A stretch of 64,000 nt of DNA, taken from the NCBI RefSeq assembly GCF_900112035.1, contig NZ_FOKC01000006.1, positions 62,001-126,000 on the forward strand. Direction: 5' to 3'. This document shows positions 8,036 to 17,048 of the stretch, piece after piece; the first letter of the stretch is position 1; every line of letters starts with the position of its first letter. The notes under the pieces are model-generated. The model had not been told where the DNA came from. It was given only the letters and a program-made list of their open reading frames with translations, and did not search any database. The stretch is from Nocardioides alpinus (lineage in GTDB: Bacteria > Actinomycetota > Actinomycetes > Propionibacteriales > Nocardioidaceae). Position numbers and translations under genes: made by a program.

Positions 8036-9163
8036 TCAGGCCCCGAGTCCGCGGAACTGCTCGGAGTCGCGCTCGGGCGAGGTCAGCGGCTGGCGCTCGA
8101 GGACGAGCATCGCGCGGTCGTCGTCGCCCCGCGGGACCTTCTTGAGGACCCGCTTGGGCATGCCGGTGAAGCCGCGCGCGTCGACGGCCTGGAGGGCCAC
8201 CTCGCGCAGCCAGTCGATGCCGTCGTCGAGGTCGCGGTCGGAGGTCTCGATCACGCCGTCGGTGTAGAACATCAACGCCTCCCCGGGGCGCAGGCGCCCA
8301 CGGCTCGGAGTGAAGTCGGCCTCCTCGATGACGCCGAGCGCCATGCCGCGGGCGTTGTCGATCGACCACCCGCGCTCCCCGAGGTGCCAGTGGAGCGCCG
8401 GCGGGTGGCCCGCACTGGTGATCGTGTAGTCGCCGGTGACCAGGTCGACCTTGATGTGCACGGCGGTGGCCAGGGACTCGTCGGACTCCTGCCGCAGCAG
8501 GAAGTTGTTGGCGGCGGCCATCAGGTCGGCCGGCGGCAGTGCCCCGATCAGCCCGCCCAGAGCACCGGCGAACTGGAGCGCCTGCGGTCCGACCGTCGTG
8601 CCCTTGCCGCACACGTCGACGAGGGCCATCTCCAGCCACCGGCCCTCGCGGAGGTCGGCGACCAGGAAGTCGCCGGCATAGCTGGGGCCGTTGGCGGTGA
8701 TCGTGGCGGACTGGGTGCGCCACCCGTTGGGGAGCGGCGGGACGACCCCCTGGCGCTGCAGTCGGTCGCGGAGCTGGGTCAGCACGGCCTCGCTGAGCGC
8801 CATCGGCAGCCCGGACCGCTGCTTGCTCGCCTGGTAGACGGCGAGCAGGAGACCGATGGCGAAGATGACCAGCGCCGCTCCCCTGCTGGCGGTCGCGAAG
8901 CTGCTCTGGACGGAGGTCCACCACGCGACGCCCATGAGGACCAGGCCCAGCACCACGAGCGGGAGGAAGCGCAGCAGCATCGTGCCGAGCATGAGGAAGA
9001 GGAACCACAGCGAGACCGGCACCACCCGCTCGACCAGGGCACCGATGCCGACGGCGAGCGCGACCAGCGCGAGCATGATGGTCAGCATGAAGGCCTGGCT
9101 GCCCCGCGAACCCGTGCGCCAGCCCTCGACGCGCTGCTGCACGTAGGTCGAGAACCCGCGCAT
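8036..9163 (-). CDS. Membrane-anchored SpoIIE-type PP2C phosphatase
   Basis: 375 residues. The first 110 or so carry three to four hydrophobic spans. The remainder is a SpoIIE/RsbU-like phosphatase domain with metal-binding DVCGKG (VDVCGKGTTVGP), ITSAGHPPALHW, LMFYTDGVIETSD and the late DDDRAMLVLE. Such enzymes dephosphorylate anti-sigma antagonists or related serine-phosphoproteins. Start choice: an in-frame ATG at 9265 collides head-on with the neighbouring start. The ATG at 9163 has GGGG six bases upstream and a TACCCT -10 candidate at 9195-9200, so it is preferred. Confidence 0.85.
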   Translation of the reverse strand: MRGFSTYVQQRVEGWRTGSRGSQAFMLTIMLALVALAVGIGALVERVVPVSLWFLFLMLGTMLLRFLPLVVLGLVLMGVAWWTSVQSSFATASRGAALVIFAIGLLLAVYQASKQRSGLPMALSEAVLTQLRDRLQRQGVVPPLPNGWRTQSATITANGPSYAGDFLVADLREGRWLEMALVDVCGKGTTVGPQALQFAGALGGLIGALPPADLMAAANNFLLRQESDESLATAVHIKVDLVTGDYTITSAGHPPALHWHLGERGWSIDNARGMALGVIEEADFTPSRGRLRPGEALMFYTDGVIETSDRDLDDGIDWLREVALQAVDARGFTGMPKRVLKKVPRGDDDRAMLVLERQPLTSPERDSEQFRGLGA

Positions 9164-9263
9164 CAGGGACCCCAGCGCGTTCGACACAGGCGAAGGGTAA
9201 AGGCCAGCCACCCGGCCCCGAGGTCGAACCACGAAATCGTAGGCCGCTCGATAGGGTCGGGTC

Positions 9264-10292
9264 ATGCCCCTGGTGCCGCCGCAGGCCGACGTCCTCGGAC
9301 CTGACTACCGGGTGGAGACGATCTCGCTCCCGCCCGACAGCGAGGGCGCCGTCGTCGCCACGCTCGTCACCCTCGAGCCCACCCGTCCCAACGGACGCGC
9401 GGTGCTCCACGTCCACGGCTTCGCCGACTACTTCTTCCACACCGAGTACGCCCGCTGGTGGGCCGACCGCGGCTACACGTTCTACGCCCTCGACCTCCGC
9501 AAGTACGGCCGGTCGCTGCGTGAGCACCAGACCCCCAACTACGTCGGCGACCTCCACGAGTACTACGCGGAGATCGACCTGGCGTGGTGGCGGATCACCC
9601 AGCGCGACGGGCACCGTGAGGTCATCGCCTCGGGCCACTCCACCGGCGGGCTGACCGTGCCCCTCTGGGCGCACGAGCGTCGGCCTCCCGAGCTGCTGGC
9701 GATGGTGCTCAACTCGCCGTGGTTCGACATGCAGGGGTCGGCCTGGCTGCGCAGCCCGGCGGCCCGGGTCGCGATCGAGCGGTTCGGCACCACCCGCCCG
9801 ATGCAGGCGATCCCGCGCAAGATCAGCGGTGTCTACGGGCGCTCGCTGCACCGCGAGCACGGGGGCGAGTGGGACTACGACCTGGGCTGGAAACCGCTCG
9901 AGTCCCGACCGGTCTACGTCGGCTGGCTCCGGGCCGTACGCCGTGGGCACGCGATGCTGCACGCAGGCTTGGATGTCGCGTGCCCGACCCTGGTGCTGTC
10001 GTCGGCGCGCTCGCACTTCGGGGAGCAGACCGACGTCACCGCCTCCACCCACGACATCGTCCTCGACGTCGAGCAGATCAGGCGGTGGGCGTCGTCGGTC
10101 GGACGGCACGTCACCTCGATCGCCGTCGACGGCGCCATGCACGACGTCGTGCTGTCCCGGCCGGAGGTGCGGGCGCGGGCCTACACCGAGATCGCCACGT
10201 GGTTGCGGGCGTGGGTGGAGCCACCGGGGGCGCCGTCAGACGAGCAGGACCACGAGGGCGACGAGCCCGACGACGGCGATCACGGCGCGTAG
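9264..10292 (+). CDS. Alpha/beta hydrolase, monoglyceride-lipase-like
   Basis: 342 residues, no signal peptide. Alpha/beta-hydrolase features: VLHVHGFADYFFHTEYARWW (oxyanion region), LDLRKYGRS, nucleophile elbow GHSTGG, a late Asp in SSARSHFGEQTD or nearby, and the catalytic His in DGAMHDVVLS. This arrangement fits serine-aminopeptidase/lysophospholipase-like lipases. TAGGGT at 9252-9257 lies 6 bases before the ATG, so the message is probably leaderless. The acidic C-terminal tail (DEQDHEGDEPDDGD) overlaps the convergent TauE gene by 57 bp, which is unusual and may mean the tail is not conserved. Confidence 0.88.
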   Translation: MPLVPPQADVLGPDYRVETISLPPDSEGAVVATLVTLEPTRPNGRAVLHVHGFADYFFHTEYARWWADRGYTFYALDLRKYGRSLREHQTPNYVGDLHEYYAEIDLAWWRITQRDGHREVIASGHSTGGLTVPLWAHERRPPELLAMVLNSPWFDMQGSAWLRSPAARVAIERFGTTRPMQAIPRKISGVYGRSLHREHGGEWDYDLGWKPLESRPVYVGWLRAVRRGHAMLHAGLDVACPTLVLSSARSHFGEQTDVTASTHDIVLDVEQIRRWASSVGRHVTSIAVDGAMHDVVLSRPEVRARAYTEIATWLRAWVEPPGAPSDEQDHEGDEPDDGDHGA

Positions 10293-10997
10293 CAGTGCCG
10301 GCGAGAGCCGACGCCCGACGGTGGCGCCGATCTGGCCCCCGACGACCGAGCCGAGCGCGATCAGGCCCGCCACCGCCCAGTCGATGTCGGCGACCGCGAT
10401 GAACACGACGGCGGCGACGCCGTTGACGATCAGCGCGAGGACGTTCTTGGTGGCGGTGTGGCGCTGCATCGAGTCGGCCAGCCCGATGCCGAGGATCGCC
10501 ATGAGCAGGACCCCCTGCGCGGCACCGAAGTAGCCGCCGTACACCCCGGCTGCGGCCACCGCCGGCCACACCCACCACACGCCGTGGTCGGGGATGCCGC
10601 CGCGTGACTCGGCCCGCGCCGCGACGGCGCGCTGGATCCGGGGCCCGAAGATCACCAGCAGCACGCCCAGCAGGATCAGGACCGGCACGATGGTGTCGAA
10701 CGCCGCGGAGGGCAGGACGAGCAGGAGCAACGCGCCCGCGATGCCCCCGACGAGCGAGGCGGACCCGAGCCGCAGGACACGGGAGCGTTGCCCGGCGAGC
10801 TCGCGTCGGTAGCCGACGACCCCCGACATGCTGCCGGGGACCAGGCCGACCGTGTTGCTCACGTTGGCGGTCACCGGGGGGACGCCGAACGCCAGCAGGG
10901 TCGGGAACGTGATCAGCGTTCCCGACCCCACCACGGTGTTGATGGTGCCGGCGGCCACCCCCGCGAGGGTGATCAGGACGGCTTCGAGCGGACTCAC
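10236..10997 (-). CDS. TauE/SafE-family membrane transporter
   Basis: 253 residues, eight or so hydrophobic segments. Family signatures occur in two half-repeats: AAGTINTVVGSGTLITFPTLL near the N terminus, and AAGVYGGYFGAAQGVLLMAIL in the second half. Members export or import sulfite, sulfonates or other organic anions; the substrate here is unknown. The start is the GTG at 10997, overlapping the SPFH gene stop as GTGA. Longer in-frame starts would run back through the SPFH gene and are rejected. The siroheme synthase upstream in the window would fit sulfite metabolism, but that link is speculative. Confidence 0.88.
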   Translation of the reverse strand: MSPLEAVLITLAGVAAGTINTVVGSGTLITFPTLLAFGVPPVTANVSNTVGLVPGSMSGVVGYRRELAGQRSRVLRLGSASLVGGIAGALLLLVLPSAAFDTIVPVLILLGVLLVIFGPRIQRAVAARAESRGGIPDHGVWWVWPAVAAAGVYGGYFGAAQGVLLMAILGIGLADSMQRHTATKNVLALIVNGVAAVVFIAVADIDWAVAGLIALGSVVGGQIGATVGRRLSPALLRAVIAVVGLVALVVLLV

Positions 10998-12100
10998 TCC
11001 CGCGGGGGTCCACCCTCGGCGGGAGCGTCGACCACGGGTGCGGGCGTCGTCCGCGTCGGGGCCTGCGCCACCGACTCTGCCTCGGCGATGGCCTCCTCGA
11101 CGACCTTGCTGGTGCCCGATCCGGAGGGCTTCGGCAGCTGCGGCTCCGAGGGGCCCATGTCGACGCGGGTGCGCGGCGTGGCGTCGCGCGGGATGCCGGC
11201 GATCTCGTGGATCGATGAGCCGAGCCCCTCCATCGCCTTGGTGATCTCCGAGGGGATGACCCACACCTTGTTGGCGCTGCCCTCGGCGATCTTCGGCATC
11301 ATCTGGAGGTACTGGTAGGCGAGCAGCGACTGGTCGGGCTGGCCGTCGTGGATCGCCTGGAAGACGGTCTGGATGGCCTGGCCCTCACCCTGGGCCCGCA
11401 GGATCGAGGCCTCGCGGTCGGCCTGGGCGCGCAGGATCTGCGACTCGCGGTCACCCTCGGCGTTCAGGATCTGCGACTGCTTCGAACCCTCGGCGGTGAG
11501 GATCGCAGCCTGGCGCTGGCCCTCGGCGGTGAGGATGACGGCGCGCTTCTCGCGGTCGGCGCGCATCTGCTTCTCCATCGAGTCCTTGATGGAGGGCGGC
11601 GGGTCGATGCCCTTGAGCTCGACGCGGTTGACGCGGATGCCCCACTTGCCGGTGGCCTCGTCGAGGACGCCGCGCAGGCCGGAGTTGATGGAGTCGCGGC
11701 TGGTCAGCGTCTCCTCGAGGTCCATGCCGCCGACGATGTTGCGCAGCGTGGTCATGGTGAGCTGCTCGATGGCCTGGATGTAGTTGGCGATCTCGTACGT
11801 CGCCGCGACCGGGTCGGTGACCTGGAAGTAGATGACGGTGTCGATCGACACGACCAGGTTGTCCTCGGTGATCACCGGCTGCGGCGGGAAGCTCACGACC
11901 TGCTCGCGCAGGTCGATGAGGTAGCGCACCTTGTCGATGAACGGCACCAGGATGTTGAGTCCGGCCGGCAGCGTCGACTTGTACTTGCCGAACCGCTCGA
12001 CGACGGCGGCGCGTGCCTGGGGCACGATCTTCACCGTCTTGGCGAGCATCACGACGACGAAGACGATGATGAGCAGGAACAGGACCAACAGTGCGGTCAT
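10994..12100 (-). CDS. SPFH/Band 7 (stomatin-like) membrane protein
   Basis: 368 residues. One N-terminal transmembrane helix (LLVLFLLIIVFVVVMLAK) is followed by a Band 7 domain (VPQARAAVVERFGKY, then LRNIVGGMDLEETLTSRD). A long Ala/Glu/Arg-rich coiled coil (about 185-260) contains repeated 11-residue AEGxxQ-type units. The tail is proline-rich and disordered. Such proteins assemble into ring scaffolds that organise membrane domains and often pair with NfeD, encoded 48 bp upstream here. TauE follows with a 4 bp overlap. Confidence 0.92.
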   Translation of the reverse strand: MTALLVLFLLIIVFVVVMLAKTVKIVPQARAAVVERFGKYKSTLPAGLNILVPFIDKVRYLIDLREQVVSFPPQPVITEDNLVVSIDTVIYFQVTDPVAATYEIANYIQAIEQLTMTTLRNIVGGMDLEETLTSRDSINSGLRGVLDEATGKWGIRVNRVELKGIDPPPSIKDSMEKQMRADREKRAVILTAEGQRQAAILTAEGSKQSQILNAEGDRESQILRAQADREASILRAQGEGQAIQTVFQAIHDGQPDQSLLAYQYLQMMPKIAEGSANKVWVIPSEITKAMEGLGSSIHEIAGIPRDATPRTRVDMGPSEPQLPKPSGSGTSKVVEEAIAEAESVAQAPTRTTPAPVVDAPAEGGPPRE

Positions 12101-12148
12101 TCGGTTCTCCCCCAGATGTTGTGGTGCGGTGGTGTGGCGGTGCCGTGC

Positions 12149-12610
12149 TCAGGACTCGAGCGTGGCCACGGGGTGGACGTAGGCCGTCGCACCCTTGATC
12201 TGCAGGATCTCGACGGTCTCGCCGGCAGTGATCCGCAGGTTCTCGTCGTAGGGCAGGGCGGTCCAGGTCTCGCCACCGGCCTTGATGCGGCCCGCGGAGA
12301 GGCCGGTGATCTCCTCGGTGACCGTGCCCCGGGTGCCGACCAGCTTGCCGTGGCCGAGCGACAGCTCGGGGCCGCTGTGCAGCTGCTTGAGCACCGTCGG
12401 ACGCACGAGCGCGAGCGCGGCCACCGACGCCGCGAGCGCGAGCAGGATCTGGGCGACGACCGGCAGCCCGATCAGGGCGGCGACCATCCCGATGACGGCA
12501 CCGGCGGCCAGCATCGCCAGGATCAGGTCCAGGCTGAACATCTCGGCGACGCCGAGCGCGATCGACAGCGCCAGCCAGGTCTCCCAGAGGTGGTCGCGGA
12601 TCCAGTCCAT
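12149..12610 (-). CDS. NfeD-family membrane protein
   Basis: 153 residues: three to four N-terminal transmembrane segments and a C-terminal OB-fold (about 85-148, GTRGTVTEEITGLSAGRIKAGGETW). This is the short NfeD form without the ClpP-like protease domain, which partners with stomatin-type SPFH proteins; the SPFH gene follows 48 bp downstream. TAGGCT at 12617-12622 lies 6 bases before the ATG, so the transcript for this pair (and TauE) is probably leaderless. Confidence 0.9.
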   Translation of the reverse strand: MDWIRDHLWETWLALSIALGVAEMFSLDLILAMLAAGAVIGMVAALIGLPVVAQILLALAASVAALALVRPTVLKQLHSGPELSLGHGKLVGTRGTVTEEITGLSAGRIKAGGETWTALPYDENLRITAGETVEILQIKGATAYVHPVATLES

Positions 12611-12627
12611 GTCCAGAGCCTAACCAG

Positions 12628-13434
12628 TCACTGACTGAGGATCCGCTGGGCCGGGCGACGGCGCGCGGCGAAACGGTCGTCGGCGCGGCTCAGGAGCAGC
12701 GGCATGCCGAACGCGTCGGACAGCGTCTCGGCGGTGACGACGTCGTCCACCGGTCCCGCGTCGACCACGCGTCCCTCCCGCAGGAGCAGGGCATGGGTGA
12801 AACCGGGAGGGATCTCCTCGACGTGGTGCGAGACCAGCACGGTGGCCGGTGAGTCGGGGTCCATGGCGAGCTCCGACAGCGTGGCGACGAGGTCCTCGCG
12901 GCCACCGAGGTCGAGACCGGCAGCCGGCTCGTCCAGCAGCAGCAGCTCCGGGTCGGTCATCAGCGCGCGCGCGATCTGGACCCGCTTGCGCTCCCCCTCG
13001 CTGAGGGTGCCGAAGGTGCGCTCGGCGAGGTGGGCGGCACCGACCTCGGCCAGGAGCTCACCGGCGCGGTCGTGGTCGAGGTCGGCGTACTGCTCGCGCC
13101 ACCTGCCGACGACGCCGTACGACGCGGAGACGACGACGTCCTTGACCAGCTCCGACCTGGGGATCCGGTCGGCCAGCGCAGCGCTGGTGAGCCCGATGCG
13201 GGGCCGGAGCTCGAAGACGTCCGTGGTGCCCAGCACCTCGTCGAGGATGCCGGCGACACCCGAGGTCGGGTGGAGCTGCGCGGCGGCGACCTGGAGGAGA
13301 GTCGTCTTGCCGGCGCCGTTGGGTCCGAGGACCACCCAGCGCTCGTCCTCCTCGACCTCCCAGCTCACGTCGTCGAGCAGCAGGGACCGGCCACGGCGCA
13401 CCGTGACCCCTGCGAACTCGATGACGGCGACCAT
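12628..13434 (-). CDS. ABC transporter ATP-binding protein (solo)
   Basis: 268 residues. Walker A GPNGAGKTT near residue 36, signature LSEGERKRVQIARALM, Walker B LLLLDEPAAGLD, and the H-loop VLVSHHVEEIP. No permease gene is adjacent, so it may work with a distant membrane partner. It resembles YlmA-like solo ATPases. The ATG at 13434 is preferred; TAGGGT at 13442-13447 sits 7 bases upstream, indicating a leaderless transcript. The gene is divergent from the hypothetical gene at 13514. Confidence 0.88.
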   Translation of the reverse strand: MVAVIEFAGVTVRRGRSLLLDDVSWEVEEDERWVVLGPNGAGKTTLLQVAAAQLHPTSGVAGILDEVLGTTDVFELRPRIGLTSAALADRIPRSELVKDVVVSASYGVVGRWREQYADLDHDRAGELLAEVGAAHLAERTFGTLSEGERKRVQIARALMTDPELLLLDEPAAGLDLGGREDLVATLSELAMDPDSPATVLVSHHVEEIPPGFTHALLLREGRVVDAGPVDDVVTAETLSDAFGMPLLLSRADDRFAARRRPAQRILSQ

Positions 13435-13513
13435 GTGACGCACCCTATCCAGCGTCCGGGCCCGCTCCGGGCCGGACACGACGGTCATGCAGGAGCGAGT
13501 AGCCTCGCCCGCG

Positions 13514-14224
13514 ATGTCGTCCTCCTCGCTGGCCCTGCCCCACTCGGCCGTCCTCGCCTGGTGGCTCACCGCCTGGCTGCGCGGCCACGAGCAGACCGAC
13601 CACGTCCTCGATGTGCTGGCCGACGACACCCACCTGCTGGACGGCGGCTCGGCGCTCGACCTCCTGGCGCGCACGCGCGCCGGCGGCGCGACGTACGCCG
13701 GACTGGCGCTTCCCGTCGACGGCGACCCATTGGGCCTCGGTGGCCCCCGCGCCTTCAACGAGGCGGCGATGGACGCCGGTCAGGCCGTGGTGGCGGGTGC
13801 GGTCGGGCTGGTGCCGGAGGAACGGGGCGAGACCGTGCAGTGGCGCGTCCTCGAGGCGGCACCGCGGCAGCTGCCGGACGTGGGCGAGGCGGACCGTGGA
13901 CTGCGCGAGTCACTCATCGGCGCGGCGGGCGACCTCGCCGACCTGGACGTGGCGCGGTGGCGCCCGGAGGCCGCCGATGCCCTGATGAACCTGCACCACC
14001 GACCGGCGCTGGAGGCACCTCTCGGCACGCCGCCGCGGTGCGTGGACCTCGCGGCCCGCGGGTTGCAGGCCTGGGCCATCGTCGACCTGGCGCTCGCCGA
14101 CGACGGCGGGGCGATCTCGGCGTACGAGGTGGAGCGCCGCCGCGGGCTGCTGCAGCCGCTGGGACGTGCGGCGCGGCGTGCCGTCGTGGCGGCGTGCTCG
14201 CCCGAGGTGTGGCCCGACCGGTAG
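13514..14224 (+). CDS. Hypothetical protein, actinobacterial
   Basis: 236 residues, family not recognised. Soluble, rich in Ala, Leu, Asp and Arg, with no signal peptide, membrane helix or Cys cluster. The segment LPHSAVLAWWLTAWLRG near the N terminus is Trp-rich, and the rest reads as an alpha/beta domain with acidic loops. The ATG at 13514 is preferred to an in-frame upstream start at 13487 because TAGCCT (13500-13505) lies 8 bases before it, which would place the upstream start outside the transcript. A strong bidirectional terminator follows at 14369-14403. Confidence 0.7.
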   Translation: MSSSSLALPHSAVLAWWLTAWLRGHEQTDHVLDVLADDTHLLDGGSALDLLARTRAGGATYAGLALPVDGDPLGLGGPRAFNEAAMDAGQAVVAGAVGLVPEERGETVQWRVLEAAPRQLPDVGEADRGLRESLIGAAGDLADLDVARWRPEAADALMNLHHRPALEAPLGTPPRCVDLAARGLQAWAIVDLALADDGGAISAYEVERRRGLLQPLGRAARRAVVAACSPEVWPDR

Positions 14225-14368
14225 TCGGATCCCTCACGTCGTCCGAGAACAGCAGGACGAGCGGTTCACCGGGACTGGGCGTGCCGCCGGCGTCGAGACC
14301 GCCGACCTCGCCGTCACCGGACGGGGGCACGGGCGCCGGAGTAGGTAGGCCCGACGGGCCACCGACAA

Positions 14369-14403
14369 CGCCCGGGTGCGGCCGAGAGGGCCGCGCCCGG
14401 GCG
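14369..14403. terminator. Bidirectional GC-rich terminator
   Basis: Fifteen base pairs (one G-T) join 14369-14383 and 14389-14403 around a 5-base loop GAGAG. It lies between two convergent genes, 28 bases past the DUF805 stop. No T tract on either side. Confidence 0.7.
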
Positions 14404-14431
14404 TGGCGTGGTGGGCGGTGTGCGGTGGGCG

Positions 14432-14872
14432 TCAGCCGCCGTACTGGCCGGTGCCGTAGGGCTCGGCCGGCGGGGGCGGCGGGTAGGCGCCGGTCGGGCC
14501 GTTCTTGGGGTCGGGACCGTACTGGTTGTCGCCCGGCTTGGTGTCGGTGCAGTACCAGACGATCACGATGATCCAGCCGACGATCGGGATGATGCCGAGG
14601 AGGATCCACCACCCGCTCCTGTTGATGTCGTGCAGCCGGCGGATGGCCACGGCCAGGGAGGGCAGGAACAGGGCGAGGCTCCCGAGGGTGTTGATCAGGC
14701 CACCGCTCGTGTTCCCGTCGTAGTCGGTGCCGAGGATGCTGTCGAGGATGCTGGTGACGATCCCGACGAGGAAGGTGAAGAGGACGAAGTACCAGAACTC
14801 CGACCGGCGCGCGCGCCCGCTGAAACCGACGTACTTGGCGAAGCAGGTCCGGACCGCTGTCATGAAGTCCAT
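14432..14872 (-). CDS. DUF805 family membrane protein
   Basis: 146 residues. It opens with a short amphipathic stretch that includes CFAKYVGFSGRARRSEFWYF, the DUF805 signature. Three to four transmembrane segments follow, with the conserved RRLHDINRSGWW between two of them. The C terminus is a proline-rich cytosolic tail (PPPPPAEPYGTGQ). Function unknown; members are small integral membrane proteins. The ATG at 14872 is preceded by AGGGGG at spacing 6. Confidence 0.9.
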   Translation of the reverse strand: MDFMTAVRTCFAKYVGFSGRARRSEFWYFVLFTFLVGIVTSILDSILGTDYDGNTSGGLINTLGSLALFLPSLAVAIRRLHDINRSGWWILLGIIPIVGWIIVIVWYCTDTKPGDNQYGPDPKNGPTGAYPPPPPAEPYGTGQYGG

Positions 14873-15040
14873 GGATAACCCCCTGGGTTCGGGCGGTGCC
14901 GTGGGTGGACCGCCAGCGGCAGCAACGTAGGGCATCGCCGGGGGTGTGATCCAGCGTCGCGGCCGCACCGGAGCGGGACTTCGACCGATGGACGGACTGC
15001 CCCGCGGTCGGCCGGGTGCCGCGACTAGCCTTCCCCCACC

Positions 15041-16255
15041 ATGGAAGACGAGCCGAAGACTCTCCTGCTCACCCTCACGGGCAAGGACCGGCCGGGCGTC
15101 ACCTCCGCGATGTTCGACGTGCTGGCCGCGGCGGGTGTCGAGGTCCTCGACATCGAGCAGATCGTGCTGCGCCGCCGCCTCCTGCTCGGCATCCTGGTCA
15201 CCGCGCCGCGGGACTGGAAGAAGCTGCGCGACGTCATCGAGCGCACCGCCGCCGCGCTCGACATGAACGTCGAGGTCGACCGCGGAGCCGGCGACAACAG
15301 GAGCCGGCGCGGGGACCGGTCGCACATCACGCTCATCGGCAGTCCGTTGAAGGCGTCCGCGATGGCCGCGATCGCCGGCCGGATCGCCGACTCCGGCGCC
15401 AACATCGACCGGATCGAGCGCCTGGCGCGCTATCCGGTGACCGCGATCGAGCTGCACGTCTCCGGTGCGCCGGCCGACACGCTCCGCCCGCTGCTGTCCA
15501 CGGAGGCCGTGCGACTCGGCATCGACCTCGCCGTGCAGCGCGAGTCGCTGCACCGCCGCGGTGTGCGCCTGATCGTGATGGACGTCGACTCCACGCTGAT
15601 CCAGGGCGAGGTGATCGAGATGATCGCCGCCCATGCCGGCCAGGAGGTCGAGGTCGCCCGGGTGACCGAGGCGGCGATGCGGGGAGAGCTGGACTTCGAG
15701 GAGTCGCTGCGCGAGCGGGTGGCGCTGCTGGAGGGCGTGCCGGTCTCGGCGCTGGACGAGGTCTACGACTCCATCGCGCTCGCACCCGGCGCGCGCACGA
15801 TGGTGCGTACGCTGCGGCGCCTGGGCTACCGCTTCGCGATCGTCTCGGGCGGCTTCAGCCAGATCACCGACCGCCTCGCCGCAGACCTGGGCATCCACTT
15901 CGCCCGCGCCAACGAGCTCGAGATCGTCGACGGCCGCCTCACCGGCCGGATCGTGGGCGAGGTCGTCGATCGCGCCGGCAAGGCCACGGCCCTGCGCGAG
16001 TTCGCCGCGGAGGTGGGGGTTCCGCTGGACGCGGTGATCGCCATCGGGGACGGCGCCAACGACCTCGACATGCTCAACGAGGCCGGCCTCGGCATCGCCT
16101 ACAACGCCAAGCCGATGGTGCGCGACGCGGCGCAGACGTCGGTCAACGTCCCCTACCTCGACACCGTCCTCTACCTGCTCGGCATCTCCCGCGAGCAGAT
16201 CGAGGACGCCGACGCCGACGCCGGGATCGTCACGCCGGCCCCGGTCATCGACTGA
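15041..16255 (+). CDS. serB: Phosphoserine phosphatase with N-terminal ACT domains
   Basis: 404 residues. Last step of serine biosynthesis: phosphoserine to serine. Residues about 5-165 form two ACT-like regulatory domains (LLLTLTGKDRPGVTSAMFD; ITLIGSPLKASAMAAIAG). Residues about 175-395 form the HAD phosphatase domain with the nucleophile motif DVDSTLIQGEVIEM near residue 182, SGGFSQITD, and the metal site GDGANDLDML. The ACT domains suggest feedback control by serine or another amino acid. TAGCCT at 15026-15031 lies 9 bases before the ATG. The 3' end overlaps the convergent methyltransferase gene by 11 bp. Confidence 0.95.
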   Translation: MEDEPKTLLLTLTGKDRPGVTSAMFDVLAAAGVEVLDIEQIVLRRRLLLGILVTAPRDWKKLRDVIERTAAALDMNVEVDRGAGDNRSRRGDRSHITLIGSPLKASAMAAIAGRIADSGANIDRIERLARYPVTAIELHVSGAPADTLRPLLSTEAVRLGIDLAVQRESLHRRGVRLIVMDVDSTLIQGEVIEMIAAHAGQEVEVARVTEAAMRGELDFEESLRERVALLEGVPVSALDEVYDSIALAPGARTMVRTLRRLGYRFAIVSGGFSQITDRLAADLGIHFARANELEIVDGRLTGRIVGEVVDRAGKATALREFAAEVGVPLDAVIAIGDGANDLDMLNEAGLGIAYNAKPMVRDAAQTSVNVPYLDTVLYLLGISREQIEDADADAGIVTPAPVID

Positions 16256-17048
16256 CGGACCTCACGCCGACCGCGACGCACCCGCCGATCTCGTCGTCCA
16301 CGACGACCTCGGTCATCAGGCCGACCGCCGCCATGGCCGCAGTCGTCAGCGGCGCCTGCGCCCGGCTGGTCTCGATGAGCAGGACTCCCCCGGGCGCCAG
16401 CCAGTCCGCGGCACCCGCCGCGAGCCGGCGGTGCAGGTCGACGCCGTCCGCGCCGCCGTCGAGCGCGCTCAGGGGCTCGTGGTCGCGCGCCTCGACCGGC
16501 ATCGACCCGATCCGGTCGGTGGGCACGTAGGGGGCGTTGGCCGCCAGTACGCCGACCCGGCCCCGCAGGGAGTGCGGCAGGGCGTCGTAGAGGTCGCCTG
16601 CGTGCAGCGCTGCACCCGGCGCGTTGTGGCGGGCGCACACCAACGCCGTCGGGCTCAGGTCCGCGGCGTGCACCTCGGCCGCGGTGCCGTCGAGGCAGGC
16701 CGCGACCGGCGCGACCCCGCAGCACATCTCCACGACGACGACCCGGCCCTCCACCGCGGCGACGCGGGCGAGCGTCGTACGGGCGAGCAGCTCGGTGCGG
16801 CGGCGCGGGACGAACACCCCCGGCGCCACAGACAGCCGGCGGCCGAGGAAGGCGACCCATCCGAGCACGGTCTCCAGCGGTTCCCCGCCGACGCGGCGTG
16901 CGACGAGCGCGTCCAGCTCGGTGACGGTCCCGGCCGCGGCCTGCAGCAGTGCGGCCTCGTCCTCGGCCCACACGCATCCGGCGGCGCGCAGACGCGCCAC
17001 GACCACGGGGTCGGGAGCGGGGTCGGGAGCGGGGTCCGGACCGCTCAC
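16245..17048 (-). CDS. PrmC/HemK-like N5-glutamine methyltransferase, non-canonical subgroup
   Basis: 267 residues. SAM-dependent methyltransferase with a Rossmann domain (VVVEMCCGVAPVAACLDG as motif I). The substrate-loop motif is NAPYVPTDRIG where true PrmC has NPPY. The N-terminal helical bundle includes the PrmC-like LARRVGGEPLETVLGW equivalent. The NAPY form marks a separate family of predicted protein-glutamine methyltransferases with unknown target. The start is the GTG at 17048, overlapping the preceding stop as GTGA. The N terminus carries a PDPAPDPAPDP stretch encoded by a short DNA repeat. Confidence 0.83.
   Translation of the reverse strand: MSGPDPAPDPAPDPVVVARLRAAGCVWAEDEAALLQAAAGTVTELDALVARRVGGEPLETVLGWVAFLGRRLSVAPGVFVPRRRTELLARTTLARVAAVEGRVVVVEMCCGVAPVAACLDGTAAEVHAADLSPTALVCARHNAPGAALHAGDLYDALPHSLRGRVGVLAANAPYVPTDRIGSMPVEARDHEPLSALDGGADGVDLHRRLAAGAADWLAPGGVLLIETSRAQAPLTTAAMAAVGLMTEVVVDDEIGGCVAVGVRSVSR

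Noticed and set aside
9163..9265. Longer N terminus for the SpoIIE-type phosphatase starting at 9265
   Set aside because: It would collide with the divergent hydrolase start and leave no promoter space; the ATG at 9163 has GGGG at spacing 6 and a -10-like box upstream.
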